Notes: generated by a model from the letters alone, not told the origin. 64,000 nt of DNA from Blasia pusilla (GCA_050084515.1 CM114273.1:9052001-9116000), one strand, 5' to 3'. Positions 23,483-35,039 are shown, numbered from the stretch's first letter. Translations and numbers: made by a program.

Positions 23483-24226
23483 TGTCGTGCGCATACATAT
23501 CGTTACACAACATACATCGCTGGTCACATCTACACCACACAACACCGATCTTCCCCACACACGGGCCGATCCACATATGTACAAAAAATCAACTCATACA
23601 CATACATGGAGATCACACAACAAAAATAAAGAATAGTAAAAACGGCACACCCGGCCTAAAACTCCACTCCTCAATCTACATCGGCATATTGAGCCTCGTC
23701 CACCCTACGCTATCAAGGAATCCGGACGCTAGCACTCTAGTCCTAGCTCACACACATACAAGGCAGGTGCTCCAACGGCCCAGCATAAGAAAGATGGCTT
23801 AGGAAAGCCATCTTCCTCTCTTACATAGGGTTGGGAAGAGGCAAAAGGCTCTTCCCCTAAAAATAGCCCTCCCCTTGGTGACCAGGGGCGGGTGACCTGG
23901 TCAACAAGTCACCCGACTATAAAAGACCTCAACATGAAAGTTGTCAGAAACGACGATCCTGACACAATGGATCTATCCTCAACCTCATCGGACACCGTGG
24001 GACAAAGTTACACTCAAGATAGTTCGCTGGCTCCTACGCCCTATCCACGATAGATCTCGGCCTATCGGCTACTCGGATGATGAAATTGGTATGTCGTGCA
24101 TACATATCGCTACACAACATACATCGCTGGTCACATCTACACCACACAACACCGATCTTCCCCACACACGGGTCGATCCACACATGTACAAAAAATCAAC
24201 TCATACATATACATGGAGATCACACA
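23483..24226 (-). repeat. 3' LTR side of the element, with a 135-bp repeat on both edges
   Basis: The LTR body occupies 23620-24085. Segment A (23483-23619) lies on its outer side and a near-identical A' (24092-24226) on its inner side; both start TGTCGTGC and end GATCACACA on the plus strand. A purine tract (AGGGGGCGG in element sense, 24228-24236) adjoins A', where a polypurine tract is expected. The 5' LTR at the other end has no A segment, so the two LTRs are not symmetric. Confidence 0.75.
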
Positions 24227-24302
24227 ACCGCCCCCTAGCTCATGATTCGATCCCCCAACTCCAGATAGAAAATATCACATCTCTCTGACATGACCTACTA
24301 CC

Positions 24303-25560
24303 CTATACACATCTCGGACACATCCATCGTCCCGTGGGAACCACATCAAGAGGGGGGGTCAGACATGACATATGCCACCCTCGAGAACAACCATCACATA
24401 CCAACATGGTGGCTGCACCCCTTGCAGATCCGCACAACATACATCTCAAGCCTGCAGGTACCACTACCAAGCTCGGATCCACCGTCCCATCTACGTTCGG
24501 AAGATGACATGGCGCACAATTGGGCACATGATCCTTCCAAACCATACCATCCCGTCCCTCCAACATGAGGACTCCGGTCGGTAATACCTCGCGCACACGT
24601 AGGATCGTGCGCCCTGCAGTGACATCTAGCGTCGTGGGTGCGCGGTTGTAAATACACGTAATCTCCAGGATGAAACCTCCTAATCCCTCGACGATAACCT
24701 CCTCCATGAATAGTCGCGTACCTCAATATATCTCTATGTTGGGCAATAGCTAAGTTCTCAAAGGCCATAGGCATAACTCTACGAAAAACTTCTACCCTCT
24801 GAGAACATGCTTGTACCCACACATCTGGATCATCAAGATCTAACACCTCCGCCATGTCACATCGAATCGCTGTAGGTAAATCTGGCTCTCTCCCAAAGAG
24901 CAAAAAGTATGGTGAAAATGATGCCAAGGATGCCTGCCGATTAAAGCGATAACCCATAGCCAACCATGGCAACTATAGATCCCACTCCCTCAATTGTCCC
25001 CGCTGCAAGCCATACTTGCGCAATCCTCTCTTCAGCGTCTGTACCACTCTCTCCGCCAACCCATCTGCCTCAGGATGATCTCTGGACGTGGTGCGGTGAT
25101 CTATCAGCGCCTGATCACACAAGGCCTGAAACTCTCCCCTGAACTCGGTACCCTGGTCAATCAACACCTCCGTCGGTGCACCAAAGTGACTAAGCACACG
25201 ATCTAGAAACGCATAAGCTCTTCCCTCACTCGCCTTGTCTGGTAGTGCCACCAACTCTATCCACTTGGAGAAATGCTCCACCATGACCAACACGTACGTA
25301 TGATGACGTCCTGTTAATGGCAAAGGTCCCGCAAAGTCTAAACTCCACCGATAACCTAAATCCATAATCGGCAAAGGATGTAACTACGGAGTGGGAGCAT
25401 TGAAGGATGCTCGCACTCTGTCACATACCATACATTTGGCCACAAACTGCTGTACCCCAGTATGCATGCCGCGCCACCAATACTGAACCTAGAGTAAGCT
25501 GTAAGTACGCTTTACTCCGAAATGTCCCAACTCCTCATGGGCATGTCGCACTACACGTGC
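24303..25560 (-). pseudogene. Integrase with C-terminal PHD finger
   Basis: From high to low coordinates: an HHCC-type zinc domain (HEELGHFG, then CMVCD) interrupted by a TAG at 25489; the catalytic core (25374-24973) with WSLDFAGPLP, VLIDQGTEF and DGLAERVVQ, fitting the DDE triad; a TAG at 24973; a core tail and FHPGDYVYLQ; a frameshift into an SH3-like stretch (TILRVREVLPTGVLMLEG); then a PHD finger. PHD ligands in the 24707-24303 frame are Cys89, Cys92, Cys104, Cys107, His112, Cys115, Cys130 and Cys133, with CDGC and GRWMCPRC as in classic PHDs. Known PHD fingers read the histone H3 tail; integrases of chromoviruses carry a chromodomain here. A targeting role is inference. Confidence 0.88.
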
Positions 25561-26280
25561 TCGCTGGGAAGGATGAGGTACCACTCGTATCCTACCATCT
25601 CCCCATACCAGCAAAATGTGAGTCCCCTCCCACCTAAACCTCTTGGCTCTCTGTAGGATCCGATCCCGCTCCCTAGCACTCACTATACTCGCAATGACGC
25701 CAGTGCGCAAGAACTCCACAACCTCCACGTCGTCGTGGATATCACAACCATGTGTCGCCTCCTCACTAACCTCCGGATCCAAGGACTCATCATCCAACCC
25801 CACCACTGGAGTCATCACCTGTGGCTGACCTGCCATAGTCAACCAACAAAGATAGGCAGATGCATGCCAACCGGGCACCATCTCCTCATCACTCTCTCCG
25901 TGCCATCGAGCTCCTGTGTCGTCTCTCTGACTCGGACATGAGTTACGACTCAACCCATCCGCATCCTGGTTCAGCCGACCTGGCCTATGAACCACCTCAA
26001 ACTCATACTCCTGTAGTAATAGAGCCCACATGGCAAGCTTGCCCGTAAGCTTGTCGGACTCCATCAACCACCTCAACGGCTGATGATCAATGATAAGTGT
26101 GAAAGGGTTGCTGAATAAATAGCACCTAAAATGTGCCACGGCCCACATTGCAGTCAAGCACTCTCTCTCGTAGGAGTTGTACTTTGCCTCTGCAATGTTC
26201 TTCGATCGGCTCGCGTAAGCCACAACGAAGCCTCGACATCCCTCTGAGTAAGCATTGCTCCTAGACCCAACATGCTCCAA
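25489..26280 (-). pseudogene. RNase H and connection domain of the element
   Basis: The 263-codon frame includes FVVAYASRSKNIAEAKYNSY and ECLTAMWAVAHFRCYL, then IIDHQPLRWLM and HRPGRLNQDADGLSR, the usual Ty3/gypsy RNase H sequence. It continues to the integrase zinc domain and ends at the TAG at 25489. The 5' edge overlaps the end of the RT frame (26504-26154) in another phase, which marks a frameshift. Confidence 0.85.
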
Positions 26281-27345
26281 TCCGTATGTAACTGGAATGG
26301 GTGACCCCTAATCGGTCTCTGTAAAATGGGTGAGGACGTCAACCTGTCCTTGAGCTCCTGAAATGCTTGCTCCTGATCATATCCCCACAACCAAACCTGA
26401 TCAAGTCTCGTCAACAAGGTCAAAGACTTTGCGATCGCACTAAAACCCTTGACATACCGTCGATAGAAGTTCGCCAGTCCAAGAAATGCTCGGACTCGAC
26501 TCACATCGTAGGGCGTGGAATCGCATAATAGCCTCTACCTTCGTCTCTGAAAGCCTAACCCACTCGGGTATATGGTGTGTCCCAAGTACTCAATCTGCTC
26601 TGAAACAATCTGCACTTGCTGGATGTAACTTCAGTCCATGTGCGCAATCGCCGAAACACCTCCTCCAAGTGTCGCTCATGCTCCTCAACCGTGGAATGAA
26701 GATAAGAATATCATATATGTAACATCATACAAAATCCAAGCCACCATAATCCTATCCATCACTGAAACTCTGCAGCGCTCTTCAACCCAAATGGTAAGAA
26801 CCGCCATCGATACAAGCAATCTCTCCGGACCGATCTATCCCCGAATGCTATCTTCTCCTGTCCTCCAACCTGATAGGAAGCTGATGATAGCCAAGACGGA
26901 GATCTAAAATCTGAAGATCTTTGCATGCCCTACCGCATCAAAGATCTCCTTAGGAGTAGGCATGGCGTACCGATCTGACCTCGTCTGTCGATTGATAGGA
27001 CGGTAATCTCCACACATCCGCTTATCCGTCCTATTGCCATACATATCCTTCTTCGCCGGCATGACTGTGGCAGATGCATACTCCCCATGTGATAACTCCA
27101 CAAGTCCTGCCTCCAACAAGTCGACTCTGCTCAAACAAGGCTCGCTCCATATCAGAATACCTGTAGGGTCGACGAAAGATCGGCGTATCACTAGCCAACT
27201 CAATTCGTATCCCGGGACCCTTCAGCGTACCCAAGTCTCTCATACTGAAGGCAAAACAACTAACATGCCCTCTCAGAAACCTATGAACTCGTCGTCGCTC
27301 TCCTCCTATCAACTTGAGACCTATCATAGGCTCCCAAGTCTCCAT
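26154..27345 (-). pseudogene. Reverse transcriptase of the element, active site mutated
   Basis: Order: TPIFRRPYRYS, LLEAGLVELSHGEYAS, KRMCGDYRPINRQTRSDRY, then YHQLPIR, FLPFGLKSA, the catalytic box, EYLGHTIYPSGL and the thumb segment VRAFLGLANFYRRYVKGFS. The catalytic YIDD reads YIYD (near 26704-26726), so one metal-binding Asp is lost by a single base change. Several frameshifts and TGA/TAG stops break the frame. In the second copy (near 45140) the box is still YIDD. Confidence 0.87.
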
Positions 27346-27594
27346 TGTGACCTCACTTGGAGAGGACGCAACCTCCGGCTTTGGTTGCTATGTAGCAATC
27401 CTAGCCACCTCCGCAACAGCCACTCCACTCTGACCTCCTACACCATGCTCCACATCCGAAAAATGAACATGTGCTACTCTAGCTGCCTTCGCACTCTCTG
27501 CTCGAACAACGTCCCAAGAAGTCCATGGGTGCCTATCTCTCCTCGTCTCACCCCCAGCCAATGCCTGTACAGACCCTGTAGGCAATGGTCCAAC

Positions 27595-28812
27595 TCATGG
27601 ACGTGACGGCATGGATGACACTCGCATCCGTCTCTGCTCAGCCATACCTAGGCTGACTATCCATGTGAGACAGTTGAGATCCATCGCGTGCCCCAACACC
27701 TGTCTCCATGATGCCTCAGTCATCCCTGGCATCGCCGTAGTACCGGTAGTGAACCCCATGGCGCGCTCGCGCTCATCTACTGTAGGCTCCTCCAATGCTC
27801 CGGTCACCTCATCCCAAATCATGCCTGGCCCTCCCTGACGAAAGGCATGGGATGCTGGAAAGCTCACCAACGTAGGTAAGGTTGCCCTCAACTCCCCCAT
27901 CCTATTGGCCATGGCCAACGGTGGTCTATCATCCCGTGTCCCCACCTGAGATCGACGCCCTGAGCCCAAAATAGCATCCACTGAGAGATGTGGTGCTCCT
28001 TGGACTCCACTGTATGCTCGAATCAGTACCTTTGATGGTATCAAGTTCGTCCACCACAATCATGGACGATGGGCACGTGACCCAACTCTCGCTGCATCTA
28101 ACAACACAGCAGGTCCCAACCACGACCTCATCTGATGTACACTCGTCATCACACGTGCCCGAGTGTCTCCCAACAACGGCACGTTCTCCAAAATGTACGT
28201 TGGAGAATATATATGACTCTCCTGCAAGTGTCGTACTACTCGCAACATCTCCCAAAACATCCGTGACCTCGGATCCTGCAATCCAAATCCTCGGCCAGCT
28301 GATAAATGACCCTGACATGGCCATCCAGCAATCACCAAATGAATGGTGCCAACTCTATCCAGATCCTGCGCCCCCACCAAAGAGATGTCGGCGGGTAGCG
28401 TATGCAGGTATCCCCGTACTACAGATACCGACAACAACTCAGGATACCTCTGGACCAATCTCGCCACGTGACGTGATGATACTCGTCGCGCGGTCTCATC
28501 TCTCTCCACATAAAGGTACTGATGCACCCGTATGCCCGCCTGCAATAGTGCAGCCAATCTGGTGCTAATCCCTCCGAAGAGATCTAACACCCTAACACCC
28601 TCCTCTGGGCACTGCCACACAACTGGTGTGGTATCTAGTGGGATCATCGTCTCCACTCCAAGAGCCCGATCGCCACGTGACTCTCGCGGCTGTGGGATAA
28701 AAACATGACTCCACGCCTGCCTCACGAGGTCGTCGGCACTCCTCTGTAGCTCCCGAGTCGTACCCCACAATGGTGAAGAGGCCTCGCCAACATGGGAAGA
28801 GACACCCGCCAT
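27595..28812 (-). pseudogene. C5 cytosine DNA methyltransferase domain inside the retrotransposon polyprotein
   Basis: A DNMT3/DRM-like domain that transfers methyl groups to cytosine in DNA. In the 28812-28060 frame: motif I RVLDLFGGIST at residues 74-84; motif II-like Glu (YVERDE) at 103; motif IV GWPCQGHLSAG with catalytic Cys166; FGLQDPRSRMFWE; motif VI YILENV with ENV at 209-211. After one in-frame TGA (28060-28062, CGA-to-TGA type, since the second copy has an Arg codon there) the frame continues RLWWTNL, PTLVSFPASHAF, RERAMGF and GHAMDLNCLTWI, which fit motifs VIII to X. No insertion or frameshift is seen inside. The upstream protease linker is in the same frame, so this is part of the polyprotein, not a separate gene. 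TE-borne DNMTs have been reported in dinoflagellates and charophytes. Confidence 0.93.
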
Positions 28813-29503
28813 GGCCTATCTCTCTGTGGGACTATCCGCTACTGGGACATCCTCCGCATGTGCGTTCCCCTCCAACAACTCTTCTGGCCAGCTAATACTA
28901 CCTGTGAAAGCTGCCAACGTGCTCACAGACTCACCTCGTGATCGACCACCTCGTCCCGCAAACTGCACGGGTAATGACTCATCCGGCCGTCATCTGACCG
29001 CCATCCTGGCTGATAAGCAACGGTCTCCTCCCAGAAGTCAAGGATGAATCCTAGGGGATATAACACTGTACTCCCCACCAACACATCATCGCGACTCGGT
29101 GGTGTCGAATCGCACGTGTGCGCACCATAGCACTATCCGTCGCATGCTCTGGCTGGACTCTGACAAAAATCTCATGTCAAGTCATATACTGAGTGGGTGA
29201 TACGCCCCCAATCAAGGTGTGTATCTGGAAGGGACAAGGATCAGTGTCGGCCTTCTGTAACCCCAACGCTAAACACGCCGCCTTCCCTAACATCAAGGGT
29301 TACGCTCCAGAATCAAGTAGGATGCTTGCTGGTGGTATATCTTGTCCCCGTCGGACTAACCAAGCGAAATACTCAGCTCGCGGCCGGCCATAGAGCGGCG
29401 GTGGTGACACCGGGTAGTGTAACACTACTCCAGGTGTCACCATCGCCGCTCTATGGCCGGTCGAGCTGGCATATCTACCAACTTCGCCGTCGCCGCATGC
29501 CAT
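28813..29503 (-). pseudogene. Aspartic protease and linker to the methyltransferase
   Basis: The frame 29503-29300 ends ASILLDSGA, the DSG active site of retropepsins, then a TAA. It continues PLMLGKAACLALGL, GGVSPTQYMT (stop) HEIFVRV, then DDVLVGSTVLYPLGFILD and PGWRSDDGR, a conserved protease C-terminal segment also present at 42506-42697. After a frameshift, LPVQFAGRGGRSRGE and ISWPEELLEGNAHAED lead in frame through a TAG to the methyltransferase. Confidence 0.75.
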
Positions 29504-30000
29504 GACTCTGTGAGGAACGTCCCAAGCACCGGCTCTGAGGGCAAGTCCATCACCTCCTCAACTACCTCTGAACAAGAAGCAGTCATCTCTCCACGCTCAC
29601 ACAACGTGGCGGCCAAGTGGAACACCTCAACTAGTCCAACTCCAAACGTCGCCAACTCTATGGCGGAAAATAGCGGAGTCTGACTCACTCTGGTGGCCAC
29701 CTCCAACACTATGGTCGACACTGACTCCACTCGAGCCGGCATAGGAGTTGTCACTCCAACTCCTCGTGACGTCAACGTAGGTGCCTGAACTGTAGCCATC
29801 GCTGGTCGTCGAGGCACCATCGATGGTGTGTGTAGTGCCTCCGACAATGTGAACGAGTGTGGAACTCTAGCCTGCCGCCCATCGGTCCCCTCTCGTGGGT
29901 CAATCTCAACTCCACCTCTCGATGGCTCGGTGCCTCTCGCAGCACCCCGAGTCACCACTGCAGCTGCCTCAACCTGGGCTGCACTACACATAAATCCCAT
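29437..30000 (-). pseudogene. Gag-protease linker region
   Basis: A 187-codon frame without a known domain. Its C-terminal part (FHLAATLCERGE, EVMDLPSEPV, MPARPAIERR) is conserved in the second copy at 42876-43292 (FWLAATLCEHGV, EVVDLPLDPM, MRARPAIERA), which shows real coding history. It joins the protease by a frame change. Confidence 0.65.
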
Positions 30001-30145
30001 ACTAGCGAGATCCTCACCCGGGTCAGGGTAAGAGGTAGAAGCCGAGTCACACTAGTCGCCATGACTCGTACCTTCCTAAAGTGCATCATCGTCATGGCAG
30101 CAATCCTCTGCTCCAACTGATCAATGCGTGAGAGAAGTGTCGGCT

Positions 30146-31444
30146 CTAGTGCTCCTGCTCCATCTCCTCTGGCTGGTGGTGGTCCTCTACCACCACGTCC
30201 AGGAAGAACTCCCCGACCTCCTCGGGGCACGCCCCTTTGACCCCTTGGCCTACCTCTGGACGTGCCCCTCGGCGAAGGTCAAAACATCTATCCCTAGTGT
30301 GACCATATCTATGGCAATGGTCACACTGGTGTTGTGGTGGGGCCATCCTCTGTGGCTCTTGAGCAATCGGAGGCGCTGGTGGTCCTCTCCCATCCTGTGG
30401 GCACTCTCTCTGCCTATGGGCCCCTCCACACGTCCAACAAGACCACATCGGTCCCTGCTGGGCAACATATGTAGGTGCGGGTCGTTGCCTCATAGGCTCA
30501 CGGTACCCGCCCTGCTCTCTAGGCACACTGGCCCGCTCCCGTGGTATTGGTGCTCGCTGTGGCACCTGTGGGGTCACCGTCGCTCATGGACCCGTCGACT
30601 CTCGAGAAAATCCAGCAGTCACTACCTGCTCCTCACTCATGTTGAGCTCAATACGCTCAGACAACTCAAAGACCACCTTCAATGTGGGCTTCACTGTGTG
30701 AATCAGCACTGCATCTCGGACTCTCCTCCGTAGTTCTCGGTCCAGAACCCCGTACCAATACTCGACTGACTACGCCTCAATCACTCCAAACGTAGCAATG
30801 ATCAGCCTCCTCATGCGTGTGAATGCCTCTCTCATACTCTCACCCGATTGTCGCTGATAATTGTGTAGACTCTTCAGCTTGTCGATGCGTACGCCCTAGT
30901 AGCTCTTCCCCAACTGTTGGAAGAACTCCACTGTGGGGCTGAAGCTAGGTGGCCCTCTACCACCAGAGGTCTCTACCACATTGTCTGTCTCACTGCCCTC
31001 CTCTCCATCTAGTCTCCGGGCTGATGGTGTGGGTCTCTCTCCTCTCACAATCCCATCATATGCCTCGCGACCACTAGTGGACACATACCCTGGAGCCCAA
31101 TACATCCTCCAGGCATCGATCTCTACTGAATATAGTGATCGAAACTCCATGTAGTCATCCATCGGAGGATCCTCCAAGTGCTGGAACAACCCCTTCCATG
31201 CCATGAAAGGGTTGAATCGTATCGGGGTCCGTATCTCCTGGAAGTCGCACCATGTGTCGAACTCCTGGTTAAAATCATCTAAGTCGATGGTGCCAACTGC
31301 ACCCGAGAAACGACGCATGCCCCGATGGCCCATGTCGTCCATCTCCTGCCAAGTACTACTGTCTCTGTCTGTGATCTCAATCACCAGACCCAATGTCGAG
31401 TGATGACGATCCAGCCACGGATAGATGTCGAGGGAGCTCCTCAC
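30146..31444 (-). pseudogene. Gag polyprotein: capsid region and two zinc knuckles
   Basis: The 31444-30896 frame holds a Gag-type capsid region (WCDFQEIRTPIRFNPFMAW, WKGLFQHLEDPP). After frame breaks, 30577-30146 is Arg/Gln/Pro-rich with knuckles CWTCGGAHRQREC (one residue short of the usual spacing) and CDHCHRYGHTRDRC (canonical CX2CX4HX4C). The order capsid then nucleocapsid is normal. The start codon is uncertain. Confidence 0.78.
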
Positions 31445-32200
31445 TGGTAACCCCTCGGTATCTCACTCCACTCCGTGTCACACCACTACTACTGCTCGCA
31501 CTACCCCGTTCTTCCGAACCCTGGAAGAACGTCGTGATGACAAACCCTGTCTCACCCTCTCAAGCACTCAGACTCACCGAGAGTCTCCCACATGCCTCAC
31601 TAGCTCACCTATGCTAACATCAATCCCGTGATGACATATCCGGCCTCACGCACGCTCAACACTCGGGCTCGCCATGAGCCTCCCAACTGACTCACCTAAC
31701 CTAGCGACACTCTCTCGGGTCATACACATGACCCCTACTCGGAAACCGCCGTATATCCACCAACATGCTACACATGAAAAGAATCTACACTCGTCACCAT
31801 CACTGCATCCACCTAGCACCAGCTACTAACCGATACCCAGCACTCTCAGATACCCAGGGGAGGGGGGCGAGCTGTCGCCGCCCGCCGTCTGCCCGTCGCC
31901 GTCCGTCTGTCGCCGCCCGTCAGCTATAGTTGCCGCCCGTCAGCTCTCTTTTCTTCTCTCTCTCGACACCCTCACTCGCGTACACCCGCCGCTCCACCAC
32001 ACTACACTCGGCTGCTGTCCCGCGTCAATCCGTACTAGCAAAATCTGAGAAAAATAGACAGCGCTTCCGCCCATGGCCTTCCGAACAGAAAAATGAAAAA
32101 CACCCGCAACACACGCGTCTCCTGGGGCTCCCGACCAAGGCAACTCGCTTGCCTACCTGCAAACAACGAATTCCCACCAGCCCCTTGGCATCTTTCTCAT
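31445..32200 (-). other. 5' leader of the retrotransposon
   Basis: Between the 5' LTR and Gag. A GC-rich stretch at about 31865-31950 repeats GTCGCCGCCCGTC-like units. I could not identify a clear primer-binding site next to the LTR; the expected segment A at the LTR end is missing, so that part may be deleted. Confidence 0.5.
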
Positions 32201-32681
32201 GTAAAAATAAAGAGAAGTAAAAACGGCACACCCGGCCTAAAACTCCACTCCTCAATCTACATCGGCATATCGAGCCTCGTCCACCCTGTGCTATCAAGGA
32301 ATCCGGACGCTAGCACCCTAGTCCTAGCTCACACACATACAAGGCAGGTGCTCCAACGGCCCAACATGAGAAAGATAGCTTAGGAAATCCATCTTCTCTC
32401 TTATATAGGGTTGGAGAGAGCCAAAAGGCTCTTCCCCTAAAAATAGCCCTCCCCTTGGTAACCTACGCGCACAGGTTACTAGGGGCGGGTGACCTGGTCA
32501 ACAAGTCACCCGACTGTAAAAGACCTCAACATGAAAGTTGTCAGAAACGAAGATCCTGACACAATGGATCTATCATCAACCTCATCCGACACCGTGGGAC
32601 AAAGTTACACTCAAGATAGTCCGCTGGCTCCTACGCCCTATCCACGATAGATCTCAGATTATCGGCTACTCAGATGTGACA
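32201..32681 (-). repeat. 5' LTR of the element, segment A absent
   Basis: 481 bp, homologous to 23620-24085. It ends GTGACA on the plus strand at the AAATT flank. It carries an extra stretch near 32458-32485 (ACCTACGCGCACAGGTTACT) absent from the other LTR. Confidence 0.85.
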
Positions 32682-32686
32682 AAATT

Positions 32687-33729
32687 GCTGCTGGCCCATA
32701 GATGAACTCCACATGATTCATTTTGTTGAGAAGGTAGTTGCATAAGTAAAAATGTTAGGTTATAATATTTTTTTAAAGCATAGGCGGTCGTTGGAATAAC
32801 TTTGAGAATAATAATACACTATTATGGAAAAGTAATGTTGTGGTAATTAGAGTTAGAATTGAATGTATATGAAGTGAGATAGTGTTAATGTGAAGTGAGC
32901 ATGTTCATAACATGACTCCCTAGTATCATAAGAAGAGTTAGATTCATGATATGGGATACTTTCGATGAAGGAGAGAATAAATATATGGATTTATGACAAT
33001 GGTTCATGTTTATGAATAAGTCGATTAATGCAAGAACATAAGTTTAATAGTGATGTACATAGTTAGGTCCATAATCAGAATTAAATGGAAAATTTCATAT
33101 GAAGGTACACATGCACCAAAGTGGCAAAGCAGGCTTTAAATAGGACGTGGATGTCATGCATGCAAGTATGTATGGGTAAAGAATGCATAAGAGCAACATG
33201 AGATGCAAATGAATTTTCATGAGTGATACAGCAGAGATTAAATTTTTGTAACATAGTGAAAGACTCCAAAGCTAAGTGCAAGGCAGGTCATATACTTAAT
33301 GAGCATGAGTGTGTTAAAAGGAAATTTAGAAACGCAACCAAAATTTGATAAAGAAGTAAAAAATGAATAGTAGCAAATGGCGTAAACGAGCTTGTGTAAC
33401 AGAAACAGTCATAAGAAAAGTACTTCACATTCTTACTTCATAAAATAGAAGTACACATTTCAAATAGAGCAAGTTTATGAACTTGAACTTGATTATGATA
33501 AAATGAAAATTGTAGCTAAAATCGGTAATTGAAACAGGCTTGCTTAGTACAGCTCCATTGCATAATGGAGAGCTAAGATTACAGGAGAAAGGTGGAAATT
33601 AGCATGAGCTGAAATATATGTGAGAACCACAAGTCAAGAATATCTTTCATCATTGCTATCTGATGTTCCAATGACTGATTGTGTGTAATATAAGGATCTA
33701 TATTAGAAAGAAGTGTCACAAATTTAAGG
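32687..33729. other. AT-rich flank without a recognisable gene
   Basis: No family motif or long open frame. Short minus-strand frames (33081-33281, 33579-33818) are not supported. Confidence 0.4.
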
Positions 33730-34213
33730 ATAGATCGGCGAGATCTGGTAGAGCGGAGGAGATATTGGAGGACAAACTCAAGAGGTGGAGGATGACCTAC
33801 TGAGGCCACGTGTAACATGAGAGAGCTTTTTCCCCTTCCTTTTAGCTCATTTGGAGCTATATAGAGAAACTTGTTATTTATGGTAAGTTTCCATTTGGAA
33901 CACAGTTGACTTTCGACTTTGGGAAGTGGCCCTTGACCTGCTACAGTAGGTCAAAATCTAAGGAGGTGACCTGCAAGCATAGGTTACTTAGCAGAGAGCT
34001 TGGGAGAGGGAAGGGGGTATACCTCCAAGAGAGAGAGCTTGAGAGCTCATTCTCTCTTTGTTGAACCTCTTGGCATGAGGCGGCAGGGCTATGGTCTTGC
34101 TTGCCTTGTGTGTGTAACCCAAGCCTCTCATTAGGAGAGTGGGTTTGGTTTGACATGAGAGAGAGTGCACACCATAGAGAGATTGGTGTGAGATGTGATG
34201 AGAGATCTATTCA
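33730..34213 (+). mobile_element. LTR body fragment of the methyltransferase-element family
   Basis: Matches 12020-12510 in order: GATCGGCGAGATCTGGTAG, ATGACCTACTGAGGCCA, CCCTTGACCTGCTACAGTAG, GGCATGAGGCGGCAG and TGTGTGTAACCCAAGCCTCT. Neither A segment is attached. Open frames that cross it (34101-34496) are not genes. Confidence 0.75.
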
Positions 34214-35039
34214 ATTTTACAAAGAGAGAAATGAAGGAGTGAGAGAGTTTCAATGGGGGAGCTCATTGGTCACTCGCTGGTTTTCAAGTTGGGGACCGTG
34301 TTCCCCGTTCAACGGCTCATGGGAGTGCTCACCGGAGCAAGGAAGACTTGGGTTGTGCTTTGCGATTACCGATTTTTCGTGTGGAAGAGTGGCACGCAGA
34401 AGTGCTGCCCAATTTTTTATAGGGATTGAGTATGGGCAGGCCACAGCCAGACTGAGTGGAATACCTCCAGTGGTTGCCCCATGCCGGTGCTCTTGAGAGC
34501 ATCATGTAGCTTGCTAATTTGTGTTTTCACAGGTTTTACATTTTTTAGGGAGAAATCAGCACGGAAGCGTTGTCAAATTTTTCGTAGTAGTGCAGATTGA
34601 AGGGTTGCATGACAATCCCTGTCAATTTTATTGGAAGGTCAAATGGAGGAACTTATTTGATGCCGTCGTAGATCGGGAAGCTGTGTACGTTGCTGAAGAA
34701 ATGGTGTGCAATTTTGAGAATGGAGCACAAAGTTATGGTCATTCTCGCAGAGCTGCCATAGCCACCGTATGAGTGAAATCCCATTTTTCCCTTGTAGTAG
34801 CTCCTTTACTTGGGGTAGGAAATAAATAAATAAAATCTTTTGATCTTCGGGAATAGGACAAGTGAAAATTGATTGGGATAGCAAGTCAGAGTGAAAATGT
34901 ATTTTGGGGAGGGTTGACCCCCAATTCTATGGAGAATTTTTGGGAAAAATAGCCAAGTTGCAATTTTGACAAGAGGGGATCTAGGAAAAAATAGCTGAAA
35001 TCCAGTTTTCACGGGGGTAGTTTAGTAAGACGTAAGAAA
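34214..35039. other. Unassigned region
   Basis: Plus-strand open frames at 34101-34496 and 34521-34772 have no motif I recognise. The stretch could be the 5' part of a degraded gene or element; I cannot decide. Confidence 0.3.

Larger units (their letters stand above)
23483..32681 (-). mobile_element. Ty3/gypsy-like LTR retrotransposon with DNA methyltransferase and PHD finger
   Basis: The element is 9.2 kb with domain order (minus strand) LTR - Gag with zinc knuckles - protease - C5 DNA methyltransferase - RT - RNase H - integrase - PHD - LTR. Integrase follows RNase H, which is the Ty3/gypsy order. The outer ends read TGTCGTGC and GTGACA, forming TGTC...GACA termini. AAATT flanks the element at 23478-23482 and 32682-32686, as a 5-bp target duplication would. 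The LTR bodies (23620-24085 and 32201-32681) are clearly homologous with scattered differences and a small indel. The coding region has frameshifts and stops, so this copy cannot act alone. Confidence 0.93.

Noticed and set aside
27595-28812. Methyltransferase as a host gene next to the retrotransposon
   Set aside because: It is continuous in frame with the protease linker, flanked by RT on the other side within one pair of LTRs, and present in a second copy of the element.
31930-32383. Plus- and minus-strand ORFs around the 5' LTR
   Set aside because: They cross LTR and leader sequence, overlap each other and have no family motif.
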